Source: an uncultured Ruminococcus sp.
GTDB taxonomy: Bacteria > Bacillota > Clostridia > Oscillospirales > Ruminococcaceae
Length of the DNA: 15,010 nucleotides
Assembly: GCA_910577575.1 (NCBI GenBank)
Contig: CAJTOG010000049.1
Location: 1-15,010, forward strand
Direction of reading: 5' to 3'
Position numbers and translations under genes: made by a program. The stretch's first letter is position 1. Every line of letters begins with the position of its first letter. The notes below the pieces were generated by a model that was not told the DNA's origin, did no database searches, and saw nothing but the letters and a program-made list of their open reading frames with translations. Shown in pieces: positions 1-6,477 of the stretch.

Positions 1-257
1 ATCAGATAACCGAATGTAGGCTGTAAAACGTATGACAAACCACCCCCGCCAGTAAAAACAGGAACTCCCATAAGTCCGAGCAGAACATATATTCCTACAC
101 TGATTGCTCCGTTTCGTCCGCCAAGAAGTACACCTGCAAGAGTAGTAAAAAATATCTGTAAAGTTATCGGGCAAAACGGCATAGGAATCTTTATAAATGC
201 TCCAACTGCTGAAAGTGCTGCAAACATTGAAATTAGAATTAAATCTTTAAGCTTCAT
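1..257 (-). CDS. bioY: Biotin transporter BioY (5' part, cut by window edge)
   Basis: This is the substrate-binding S component of an ECF-type biotin importer in the cytoplasmic membrane. Only the first 85 codons are present. The start codon is ATG at 255-257, preceded by a very strong Shine-Dalgarno AGGAGGTGAG (261-270). Visible family features are an N-terminal hydrophobic helix (LILISMFAALSAVGAFI), the conserved P-x-TLQ-x-FF motif near residues 30-37, a glycine-rich loop (LLGGRNGA), and the BioY signature GVPVFTGGGG...PTFGYL at residues 64-85. The family is normally about 180-200 residues, so more than half lies outside the window. Whether it works with its own EcfAT or a shared one cannot be seen. 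A BirA-type operator over the promoter supports the biotin assignment. Confidence 0.93.
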   Translation of the reverse strand, partial: MKLKDLILISMFAALSAVGAFIKIPMPFCPITLQIFFTTLAGVLLGGRNGAISVGIYVLLGLMGVPVFTGGGGLSYVLQPTFGYL

Positions 258-276
258 TTTCTCACCTCCTGATTAT

Positions 277-305
277 ATTATATCATATTAAAAATCATTT
301 GTCAA
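277..305 (-). promoter_or_regulatory. bioY sigma-A promoter (perfect consensus)
   Basis: Read on the minus strand, TTGACA (300-305), a 17-base spacer and TATAAT (277-282). Transcription would start near 270, so the ribosome binding site sits almost at the 5' end of the mRNA and the leader is only about 13 nt. The -35 box lies inside one arm of the BirA-type palindrome. Confidence 0.85.
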
Positions 306-330
306 CCTATTTTTATAAATTAGTTGACAT
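299..330. promoter_or_regulatory. BirA-type biotin operator
   Basis: Inverted repeat TTGTCAAC (299-306), 16-base spacer, GTTGACAT (323-330). Seven of the eight bases in each arm are perfectly paired (TGTCAAC/GTTGACA). The arm sequence and the 14-16 base spacing fit the known Gram-positive BirA operator, a TTGTTAAC-like arm repeated in inverted orientation. It covers the bioY -35 box, so biotin-loaded BirA would block RNA polymerase. The match is seen in the sequence; binding is inferred. Confidence 0.75.
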
Positions 331-336
331 CATATC

Positions 337-366
337 AAAAAAATATGCCTGAGAAAGTCAGGCATA
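337..366 (-). terminator. Rho-independent terminator after the RNA methyltransferase gene
   Basis: Perfect 9-bp stem TATGCCTGA/TCAGGCATA (344-352 with 358-366), loop GAAAG, followed on the minus strand by seven T (337-343). It separates the methyltransferase gene from bioY. The plus-strand side is also T-rich, so it may work in both directions. Confidence 0.88.
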
Positions 367-370
367 CATT

Positions 371-1183
371 TTATTTTTTACCCAGCTCCCAGAACGCAAC
401 TGCACTTGCTGCCGCTACATTAAGCGAATCAACTTCATTTGACATTGGAATCTTTACAGTATAATCACAGGCTTCAATAGTGGATTTTTTCAGTCCCTCA
501 CCCTCTGTTCCAAGAATTATGGCTATTTTCTTTGATTTTTTAAGTTCAGAATTATCAATATCAACAGTATTGCTGTGAAGTGCCATTGCAGTTGTTGTAA
601 ATCCGAGATGTTTAAGATAATTAACATATTCAGGAGATTCACCGTTTATATAAGTCCATGGAATTTTAAAAACATTCCCCATACTTACACGCACAGAACG
701 CCTGTATAATGGGTCACTGCTTGAATCAGTCAGAAGCACTGCATCAATACCAAGTGCCGCTGCTGAACGTATAATTGCCCCTATATTTGTTTGATTCATG
801 ATATCTTCCAATACTGCTATTCTTGATGCATTTCTGCATATTTCATCAGCCGGTGGAAGTTTTTTACGTCTCATTGCACAAAGCACTCCTTGTGTAAGTT
901 TAAAACCTGTAAGGTTTGTAATCAGACTGTTTTCAGCAGTATATATCGGAATATTTCTGCATTTTTCAACTATATCGTTTGCCTGACCGTTAATATATTT
1001 ACGCTCAATCAGTATTGACAGCGGTTCATATCCTGTATCAAGTGCAATACGTATAACTTTTGGACTTTCTGCAATAAATATTCCCAGCTCAGGTTCAAAA
1101 TATCGTTTAAGCTGAATTTCATTACTTGCAACATATGGAATCAATTCAAGAACATTCAAATCATTTATTTCAATAACAGGCAT
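371..1183 (-). CDS. SpoU/TrmH-family RNA 2'-O-methyltransferase
   Basis: This is a SAM-dependent RNA ribose 2'-O-methyltransferase of the SPOUT (trefoil knot) superfamily, expected in the cytoplasm and acting on rRNA or tRNA. The three family motifs are present: NIGAIIRSA (about 133-141), LGTEGEGL (224-231) and IPMSNEVDSLNVAAA (245-259). The first 100 residues look like the substrate-binding N-terminal domain of the RlmB/TsnR type. I chose the ATG at 1181-1183 (270 aa). It has GGAG eight bases upstream, whereas the in-frame GTG at 1190-1192 directly abuts that GGAG and could not use it. The gene stands alone between its own promoter and terminator. The exact RNA target cannot be told from sequence; 23S rRNA is the usual guess. 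Confidence 0.9.
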   Translation of the reverse strand: MPVIEINDLNVLELIPYVASNEIQLKRYFEPELGIFIAESPKVIRIALDTGYEPLSILIERKYINGQANDIVEKCRNIPIYTAENSLITNLTGFKLTQGVLCAMRRKKLPPADEICRNASRIAVLEDIMNQTNIGAIIRSAAALGIDAVLLTDSSSDPLYRRSVRVSMGNVFKIPWTYINGESPEYVNYLKHLGFTTTAMALHSNTVDIDNSELKKSKKIAIILGTEGEGLKKSTIEACDYTVKIPMSNEVDSLNVAAASAVAFWELGKK

Positions 1184-1220
1184 TATTTCCACTCCATTAA
1201 TTCAAATATTTATCCATTAA

Positions 1221-1250
1221 ATTATACCATAAAAAGCATATATCTGTCAA
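1221..1250 (-). promoter_or_regulatory. Promoter of the RNA methyltransferase gene
   Basis: On the minus strand, TTGACA (1245-1250), 18-base spacer, TATAAT (1221-1226). It lies about 38 bases upstream of the chosen start codon. Confidence 0.75.
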
Positions 1251-1252
1251 GT

Positions 1253-1290
1253 TTATAAAACAAAAACCCCTTGAAAATCAAGAGGTTTTT
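1253..1290 (-). terminator. Terminator of the csoR-copA operon
   Basis: On the minus strand, AAAAACCTCTTGA, loop TTT, TCAAGGGGTTTTT (13-bp stem with one G-U pair; 1262-1274 with 1278-1290), then a further T-rich run. It lies just after the copA stop codon. Confidence 0.85.
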
Positions 1291-1299
1291 CAGATTGAA

Positions 1300-1506
1300 T
1301 CAGTCAAGACTTATAACGTCATATCCTGCATCAGTTACTGCTTTTATTAAAATTTCATCTGAAACTTCCTTTGAAATCTCAATATAAGCACATTTGTCAT
1401 CAAGTGAGACTTTTGCAGAAACACCATCAATAGCATTCAGTACCTTAGTAACCATTCCAGTACAGTGACTGCACATCATACCTTCGATTTTCATCGTCTT
1501 CTTCAT
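1300..1506 (-). CDS. Possible internally initiated CopZ-like copper chaperone (in frame within copA)
   Basis: The last 68 codons of copA form a complete stand-alone HMA domain. It starts at an ATG (1504-1506), has the CxxC metal site GMMCSHC (Cys12, Cys15 of the short form), and is the size of free CopZ chaperones (about 68-70 aa). Directly upstream, inside the copA linker, is AAGGAGGTGA (1512-1521). This is as strong as any ribosome binding site in the window and is ideally spaced (AGGAGG then 8 bases to ATG). The sequence therefore permits one gene to give both the full pump and a soluble chaperone in the same reading frame. It could instead be a relic of a copA-copZ fusion in which the old copZ start region is no longer used. 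Translation from this site is inferred. Confidence 0.5.
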   Translation of the reverse strand: MKKTMKIEGMMCSHCTGMVTKVLNAIDGVSAKVSLDDKCAYIEISKEVSDEILIKAVTDAGYDVISLD

Positions 1507-3828
1507 TAAATTCACCTCCTTCCCATGATTTTCAATTACTTTATTTGGTTCAATTTTGATTTCTTCAATACTGCTTTTCTGTGTTTTAAAGAAATTAAGT
1601 CTTAACGCATTGGTAACTACGCATACAGAGCTTAAGCTCATTGCAGCTGCTCCGAACATCGGATTTAATTGCCAATGTAAAACAGGATAGAAAAGTCCTG
1701 CGGCAAGAGGTATTCCAAGAGCATTATAGAACAAAGCCCAGAAAAGATTCTGTTTTATATTCCGGATTGTTGCCCTGCTGAGCCGGATTGATTCGGCAGC
1801 ATCACGCAAATCACTTTTCATCAGTACTATATCAGCAGACTCAAGTGCAATATCCTGACCTGCTCCGACAGCAATACCAATATCAGCAGATGCAAGTGCG
1901 GGAGCATCATTTATACCGTCGCCAATCATTGCGACTCTTTCTCCGTTTTCCTGTAATTTCTTTATAATTGAAGTCTTGTCTTTTGGAAGCAATTCGGCAT
2001 GAATTTCATCAATATCAAGCTGACTGGCTATTGCCTGTGCTGTTTTGACATTGTCACCTGTAAGCATTACAGTTTTTATATTAATTGATTTGAATAAACT
2101 GATTGCTTCTCCTGAAGTAGCTTTTATTCTGTCCGCAAGTGATATTATACCCGCAATTCTGCCATCAACAGCAATATAGAGAGGAATTTCACCGTCTTCT
2201 GCCATTTTTTCTGCTTCTGAAACCAAATCGGAAATATCAATTTTATTTTGTTCCATTATACGTCTGTTGCCGACTATTATACTTTTGCCGTTTACTTTTC
2301 CCGAAATACCTCCTCCGGCTGTTTCAGTGTAATCAGTACATGATTTAAAATCAATATTTTTTTCTGAACAGTATTCAATAACAGCTTTTGCAAGAGGATG
2401 TGAAGAATTTTTTTCAAGTGAACCGATAAGAGTAAGAAATTCATCTTCAGTTATTTCATTTAATATAATCTCTTTAACTGAAGGCTTGCCCTCTGTACAA
2501 GTACCTGTTTTATCAAGTACAACTGTACTGATATGATGTGCAGTTTCAAGACTTTCAGCCGATTTTATAAGAATACCATTCTGTGCACCTTTTCCTGTAC
2601 CAACCATAATAGCAGTAGGTGTTGCAAGTCCCAAAGAACATGGGCATGATATTACAAGTACTGATATTGCAGATTTAAGTGCCATTGAAAAATCATTTGT
2701 AATAACAATCCATAATATAGCTGAAACAACTGCAATTCCGATAACAACAGGAACAAATACTCCGCTTATTTTATCTGCAAGACGTGCTATTGGTGCTTTT
2801 GAAGCTGATGCTTCCTCAACAAGACTGATAATCTGCGAAAGTGTGGAATCTTTTTCAGCCCTGTCACATCTGCATTTTACAAATCCGCCTGTAGATACGC
2901 TAGCACTCATAAGAGTATCACCAATATTCTTTTCAACCGGTATACTTTCTCCGGTCAGTGCTGATTGGTCAACCGAACAGCTTCCCTCTATAACAGTACT
3001 GTCACATGGTACCGATGCACCTGCTTTGAGAATAAATATATCTCCAATTGCTATATCTGATGCAGGGATTTCAGTCTCTTTGCCATCCCTTATAACAATT
3101 GCAGTTTTGGGTGCTAAACTTACCAGTTTGCCGACTGCGTCAGAAGTTTTACGTTTGCTTTTTTCCTCAAGATATTTTCCGACTGTTATAAGAGTAAGAA
3201 TCATTCCGCACGATTCATAATACAAATTCATCATATATCCATGAGCTGTACCAAATTCATTTCTTCCCATAAAATATGCAGTCATATATGTCCCATAAAG
3301 ACTGTAGACAAAAGCCGCCGAAGCTCCAAGGGCAATAAGACTGTCCATATTTGGAGAACGGTGGATTAAATTTTTGAAACCGTTGCGGAAAAAGTGAAAA
3401 TTAAGTGCGATAATAGGGACAGTGAACAATAACTGAGTCAAGGCAAAAATCATCATATTTTCATGACCACTCAGAATTGACGGAACAGGTAATCCAATCA
3501 TATGTCCCATACAGATATAGAACAGCGGCACAAGAAAGCAGACTGAATAAATCAGACGTTTTTTCATTTTTTCAAGTTCATCAGAATTATCATATGTTTT
3601 TTCCGCTGATTTTGCACCGCTTTCAGAAGCCCCATATCCTGCATATTCAACAGCGGAAACAATCTGTAAAGCATCTGTAATATTTTCATCAAGTTCAACC
3701 TGCATAAAATTTTGCAGTAAATTTACATTAACTGACTTTACTCCATTAATATTTCTGACTGCTTTTTCAACGTGTGCCTGACAGGCAGAACAAGTCATGC
3801 CGGTAACATCAAATTTTAATTTCTTCAA
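1300..3828 (-). CDS. copA: Copper-exporting P1B-type ATPase CopA with HMA domains at both ends
   Basis: This inner-membrane pump exports Cu(I) using ATP. It is 842 aa from the TTG start. An N-terminal HMA domain carries GMTCSAC (Cys13, Cys16). TM helices follow at about 88-220. The actuator motif TGES is at 292-295, the TM6 copper motif CPC at 395-397, and the phosphorylation motif DKTGT begins at Asp439. The nucleotide domain shows SSHP (475-478) and GDGINDAP (636-643). After the last TM pair and a polar linker (about 748-774) comes a second HMA domain with GMMCSHC (Cys786, Cys789). Start choice: SD GAGGTGA (3834-3840) lies five bases before TTG 3826-3828, while the upstream in-frame GTG (3835-3837) overlaps that SD. 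It follows csoR by 13 bases. CPC supports Cu/Ag rather than Zn/Cd. Confidence 0.96.
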   Translation of the reverse strand: MKKLKFDVTGMTCSACQAHVEKAVRNINGVKSVNVNLLQNFMQVELDENITDALQIVSAVEYAGYGASESGAKSAEKTYDNSDELEKMKKRLIYSVCFLVPLFYICMGHMIGLPVPSILSGHENMMIFALTQLLFTVPIIALNFHFFRNGFKNLIHRSPNMDSLIALGASAAFVYSLYGTYMTAYFMGRNEFGTAHGYMMNLYYESCGMILTLITVGKYLEEKSKRKTSDAVGKLVSLAPKTAIVIRDGKETEIPASDIAIGDIFILKAGASVPCDSTVIEGSCSVDQSALTGESIPVEKNIGDTLMSASVSTGGFVKCRCDRAEKDSTLSQIISLVEEASASKAPIARLADKISGVFVPVVIGIAVVSAILWIVITNDFSMALKSAISVLVISCPCSLGLATPTAIMVGTGKGAQNGILIKSAESLETAHHISTVVLDKTGTCTEGKPSVKEIILNEITEDEFLTLIGSLEKNSSHPLAKAVIEYCSEKNIDFKSCTDYTETAGGGISGKVNGKSIIVGNRRIMEQNKIDISDLVSEAEKMAEDGEIPLYIAVDGRIAGIISLADRIKATSGEAISLFKSINIKTVMLTGDNVKTAQAIASQLDIDEIHAELLPKDKTSIIKKLQENGERVAMIGDGINDAPALASADIGIAVGAGQDIALESADIVLMKSDLRDAAESIRLSRATIRNIKQNLFWALFYNALGIPLAAGLFYPVLHWQLNPMFGAAAMSLSSVCVVTNALRLNFFKTQKSSIEEIKIEPNKVIENHGKEVNLMKKTMKIEGMMCSHCTGMVTKVLNAIDGVSAKVSLDDKCAYIEISKEVSDEILIKAVTDAGYDVISLD
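1507..1521 (-). promoter_or_regulatory. Strong internal ribosome binding site inside copA
   Basis: AAGGAGGTGA at 1512-1521 on the minus strand, five further bases, then ATG at 1504-1506. Within a coding region this codes for a linker stretch (GKEVNL) that shows no obvious functional constraint of its own. Confidence 0.6.
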
Positions 3829-3841
3829 ATAAGTCACCTCA

Positions 3842-4144
3842 TTATTTCAGCTTTTTCATAAGCTCGACGGCTTCTCTTACAATATCAGTATTACCGTTTT
3901 TTACTTCTTCAATCACGCAGGTCTGCATATGCTCCTCCAGAATAATATACCCGACACTCTGCAGTGCACTTTCGACTGCCGCAATCTGATTGAGAACATC
4001 ACCGCAGTAACGATTATCATCAAGCATCTTCTGTATACCGTTAAGTTGTCCGATTATGCGGTTAATTCTGTTTCTGAGCTGTTTTGAAGTTTCATCGCTT
4101 CGAGGCGTATTTTTGAAATGACAGCAACAATTTTCAGAATCCAT
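3842..4144 (-). CDS. csoR: Copper-sensing transcriptional repressor CsoR
   Basis: This 100-aa, all-helical DNA-binding repressor of the CsoR/FrmR (DUF156) family releases DNA when it binds Cu(I). The family metal site is complete: Cys47 (NRYCGD), His72 and Cys76 (EEHMQTC), the C-H-C set that defines copper-type CsoR. The helix-1 stretch RINRIIGQLNGI is the family signature. The N-terminus has an extra CCCH cluster (residues 6-9), which could be an additional metal ligand or simply a variable tail. The start ATG (4142-4144) follows GAGGAGG with 10-base spacing. It is the first gene of the csoR-copA operon and is expected to repress its own promoter through the palindromes at 4202-4218 and 4166-4182. 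Confidence 0.95.
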   Translation of the reverse strand: MDSENCCCHFKNTPRSDETSKQLRNRINRIIGQLNGIQKMLDDNRYCGDVLNQIAAVESALQSVGYIILEEHMQTCVIEEVKNGNTDIVREAVELMKKLK

Positions 4145-4165
4145 AATAAAGAATCCTCCTCTACT

Positions 4166-4182
4166 ATACCCCCATGAAGTAT
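4166..4182. promoter_or_regulatory. Second CsoR-type box in the csoR leader
   Basis: ATACCCCCATGAAGTAT, a 17-base imperfect palindrome with GTAT/ATAC ends and a GC-rich core. It has the same length and layout as the box at 4202-4218, and the two centres are 36 bases apart. It falls about 8-24 bases after the predicted transcription start. Confidence 0.55.
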
Positions 4183-4196
4183 TAATTTACAATTAT

Positions 4197-4225
4197 ATTA
4201 TATACCCTATGGGAGTATTTGTCAA
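4197..4225 (-). promoter_or_regulatory. csoR-copA promoter
   Basis: On the minus strand, TTGACA (4220-4225), 17-base spacer, TATAAT (4197-4202): perfect consensus. The start site would be near 4190, giving a leader of about 46 nt. The spacer is almost entirely the CsoR-type palindrome. Confidence 0.85.
4202..4218. promoter_or_regulatory. CsoR operator within the promoter spacer
   Basis: ATACCCTATGGGAGTAT, a 17-base pseudo-palindrome with ATAC/GTAT ends around a C/G-rich centre, the form known for CsoR operators of copZA-type promoters. Its position between -35 and -10 explains repression by steric block. Confidence 0.75.
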
Positions 4226-4236
4226 GTGCTTTTTGA

Positions 4237-4280
4237 AAAAAATAAAAAAATTCAGCGTATGCATTTTTACATACGCTGAA
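4237..4280 (-). terminator. Strong terminator after the 78-aa gene
   Basis: Perfect 11-bp stem TTCAGCGTATG/CATACGCTGAA (4251-4261 with 4270-4280), 8-base loop, then on the minus strand a run of T interrupted by one A (4237-4250). It is the only strong terminator downstream of apbE, so it probably ends the whole apbE-to-78-aa-gene unit. Confidence 0.9.
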
Positions 4281-4285
4281 AATTC

Positions 4286-4522
4286 TTAATTCTTTTCTTT
4301 AGAAATCAGCTTTTTAAGTTCTTCAAAAAGCTCAACATCATTTTCGTTTACAAGAATATTTGTTTTCATGGTCTGACCTTCAGAGTTTTTCAGTGAAATC
4401 TCCAGAACACTTCCAACGTCCATAGAGTCAGCAGACGCCGCAAAGAACATCAGCAATTTAGGATGATTCTGACAGAAAGTTTCAAAAAGCGGCTTAAGTT
4501 TAAGCATTCCAAGCGGATTCAT
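4286..4522 (-). CDS. Small conserved-looking protein of unknown function (78 aa)
   Basis: I do not recognise this protein with certainty. It is 78 aa, soluble, with no signal peptide or TM segment. The N-terminal half is mixed hydrophobic and basic (LKLKPLFETFCQNHPKLLMFF). The middle looks like a short beta-hairpin (VGSVLEISLKNSEG), and the C-terminal end is acidic-basic helical (ENDVELFEELKKLISKEKN). The NP-x-x-x-LKLKP start and NHPK motif recall small uncharacterised clostridial proteins, from memory only. The start ATG (4520-4522) has GAGGAG nine bases upstream. It lies 74 bases after the Gx-family gene, has its own promoter, and ends in a strong terminator. It may also receive read-through from apbE. 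Confidence 0.7.
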   Translation of the reverse strand: MNPLGMLKLKPLFETFCQNHPKLLMFFAASADSMDVGSVLEISLKNSEGQTMKTNILVNENDVELFEELKKLISKEKN

Positions 4523-4562
4523 TTTTTACATCTCCTCTTACTATTAATATCTATAATAATAT

Positions 4563-4591
4563 ATTATATCACATAATAAAAGAAATTGCAA
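4563..4591 (-). promoter_or_regulatory. Promoter of the 78-aa gene
   Basis: On the minus strand, TTGCAA (4586-4591), 17-base spacer ending ATGTGA, TATAAT (4563-4568). The -35 box sits just before the end of the upstream gene. It shares the TTGCAA box and the 12 bases ATGTGATATAAT with the apbE promoter. Confidence 0.7.
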
Positions 4592-4596
4592 GCATA

Positions 4597-5088
4597 TTAT
4601 TTTCTATTAATTCTTTTAAGTATAAACTGTGCAGAAAGACCTGTAAAAAGTCCGGCAACACAGCTTGTTATTATAAATATAGGAAGATAAGTAATCACAG
4701 CAATAGTTTTCATAACTGCAACAGCAGCAACAACCTGTCCGATATTATGAAATATTGCACCGAAAATACTGCAAAGCCACAGATAATTTTCAGGTATGAT
4801 TCTTTTTAGCAGTAACATTCCCGCAAGACATAATAATGCCCCCGACATACTGTAAATCAACGCCGAAAAGTTACTGCTTAATACCGCCCCCAAAAATACT
4901 CTTACAAGTACCATTAACAATACTTCTTTTCCGCTGAATCTGTAAACAGCATAAACAGTAAAAATATTTGCAAGTCCCAATTTAACACCCTGAACAGGCG
5001 ATAAATTAGGCAGTCTCATTTCTATGATAAATACTATCAATGCGGCGGAAGTAAGAAGAGAAAGCTCTGTAATTCGTTTAGTTTTCAT
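4597..5088 (-). CDS. Gx transporter family membrane protein (heptaprenyl-PP synthase component I-like)
   Basis: This is an integral membrane protein of the family annotated as Gx transporter or heptaprenyl diphosphate synthase component I, related to ECF S components. It has five or six hydrophobic segments in 163 aa and the family signature LPNLSPVQGVKLGLANIFTV after the first helix. In the extracellular electron transfer loci of Listeria-type bacteria a protein of this kind (EetB, from memory) occurs with a NusG-II protein and an ApbE enzyme, the same trio as here. The true substrate is unknown. The ATG at 5086-5088 has AAGGA at suitable spacing; the in-frame ATG two codons upstream (5092-5094) overlaps that site. 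It overlaps the NusG-II gene by 11 bases, so translation is probably coupled. Confidence 0.88.
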   Translation of the reverse strand: MKTKRITELSLLTSAALIVFIIEMRLPNLSPVQGVKLGLANIFTVYAVYRFSGKEVLLMVLVRVFLGAVLSSNFSALIYSMSGALLCLAGMLLLKRIIPENYLWLCSIFGAIFHNIGQVVAAVAVMKTIAVITYLPIFIITSCVAGLFTGLSAQFILKRINRK

Positions 5089-5434
5089 TTTCATCCTTAT
5101 ACCTTATAATCAACTTATGCGGAAGACAGACTATTGGATTATGCAAATTATCCAGATAACCCATACGACAGCAGTTTTTGTCAGGACAGTCAGCATCCTT
5201 GACAAAAATTTTACCATTTTCAATCAATACATCGTTCCAACCCCCGTCTTTTGTTTCAATGTTAATTTTCTGAAATTCAATATCTGAAATATCAATTTCA
5301 TAAAGAATTTTATTATCCTGAACAATTTCAACAAAACAGCTTTTATTTTTCTGAGTTCTTATAAGAATGAAAACTATTGATAGAGTCAAAATAATTACCA
5401 AAACAATAATACAGCTTTTTACTCCTTTACTCAC
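5078..5434 (-). CDS. NusG domain II-containing membrane-anchored protein
   Basis: A 118-aa protein with one N-terminal TM helix (about 7-25) and an extracytoplasmic beta-rich domain of the NusG domain II type. The family hallmarks are Cys83 in ADCPDKNCC, Cys88/Cys89, then GYLDNLHNPIVCLPHK with Cys103. Despite the name it has nothing to do with transcription. The family is found beside ApbE flavin transferases and Gx-type membrane proteins, and in Listeria-type electron transfer loci (EetA-like, from memory). Its exact function is unknown; the cysteines may form disulfides or bind a cofactor. It starts with GTG (5432-5434), well supported by GAGGTGAT seven bases upstream. It overlaps the apbE 3' end by 8 bases and the next gene by 11, so the three form one tight operon. 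Confidence 0.9.
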   Translation of the reverse strand: MSKGVKSCIIVLVIILTLSIVFILIRTQKNKSCFVEIVQDNKILYEIDISDIEFQKINIETKDGGWNDVLIENGKIFVKDADCPDKNCCRMGYLDNLHNPIVCLPHKLIIRYKDENEN

Positions 5435-6455
5435 GGCTAATCACCTCAACAGGCATACTACTTATATTTTTTAAATTATTAGTCAATCCGTCAGTATAAA
5501 TAATTTTGCCGTCATCAGTTACAAGAATCATATCAAATCCGCCGTTTTTTCTCCAGAAATCTTCCGCACTGTCAGTACCCATTATAAAAAGTGCAGTTGA
5601 AAAAGCATCACACATTATACCACTTTCTCCTATCACAGTAACAGAAACAAGACCGTTTTCAGCAGGAAATCCGTTAACCGGATTAATTATATGACAATAT
5701 TTTCTGCCGTCATTATCTATAAAAAACCTTTCATAATTTCCGGACGTTATAACCACTTTGTCTTCAATTTCAAGAATACACATATTAGTATCAGGTGAAA
5801 ACGGATTCCTTACAGCTATTTTCCATTTTGAACCATCAGGTTTGAGTCCAAGAGCCTGAACGTTTCCGCCAAGGCTTATTATTGCTGATTTTATGCCATT
5901 TTCTTTGAGATTGGCAATAACTTCATCACCCGTATAGCCTTTGGCCAATGCACCCAAATCAATCTGATAATTTTCAGGAACTGAAAGAGTATTATTATTT
6001 AACATTATTTTACTGTAATCAACATTTTCAAGTAAATTTCCAAGTGTTTCACCATCAGGAACTTTATAATTGCCTGTAGTAAATCCCCATTCTTTCAGAA
6101 TAGGGTATATTGTTATATCAAGATTTCCGTCAGTAAGATTTCCATATTCAACAGACTTCGAAATTATATTTGCTGTATCGTCTGATATACTGACAAATTC
6201 ATCATTAGAATTATTAATACGCCACACATCACTGTTTTCAGATGTAACAGAAAAAATTTTTTCAAGCTCTGTTATTCTTTCTGACGCATTTTCAAGAGCA
6301 GTCTCGGCACTATCACCATAAACAGTAAGATTCATATATGTATCCATTGCAAAAATATCAAGCTGTTTTTTAGTTAAAGCATCAGTCTTTTCACTGCATC
6401 CAACTGAAAGTATCATCAGACTTACAATCAATGCTAAAATTTCACATAACTTCAT
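5427..6455 (-). CDS. apbE: FAD:protein FMN transferase (ApbE-type flavinyltransferase lipoprotein)
   Basis: This enzyme attaches FMN from FAD to a threonine or serine of extracytoplasmic electron-transfer proteins. It is 342 aa, normal for the family. A lipoprotein-type signal ends at LSVGC (Cys20), so it should be anchored on the outer face of the membrane. Core motifs are FAMDTYMNLTVYG (about 35-47), IDLGALAKGY (165-174), SLGGN (194-198), TSGNYERFF (237-245), HIINP (255-259) and the Mg site MCDAFSTA (from about 281). The start ATG (6453-6455) has AAAGGAG at 8 bases. The longer reading frame back to 6506 would begin inside the promoter and is rejected. No target protein with an FMN-binding domain is visible in the window. 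Confidence 0.95.
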   Translation of the reverse strand: MKLCEILALIVSLMILSVGCSEKTDALTKKQLDIFAMDTYMNLTVYGDSAETALENASERITELEKIFSVTSENSDVWRINNSNDEFVSISDDTANIISKSVEYGNLTDGNLDITIYPILKEWGFTTGNYKVPDGETLGNLLENVDYSKIMLNNNTLSVPENYQIDLGALAKGYTGDEVIANLKENGIKSAIISLGGNVQALGLKPDGSKWKIAVRNPFSPDTNMCILEIEDKVVITSGNYERFFIDNDGRKYCHIINPVNGFPAENGLVSVTVIGESGIMCDAFSTALFIMGTDSAEDFWRKNGGFDMILVTDDGKIIYTDGLTNNLKNISSMPVEVISRE

Positions 6456-6477
6456 GATAACTGCTCCTTTCCTGATT

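Noticed and set aside
1184..1192. GTG start three codons upstream for the RNA methyltransferase
   Set aside because: The only ribosome binding site (GGAG) abuts that GTG; it is correctly spaced only for the ATG at 1183.
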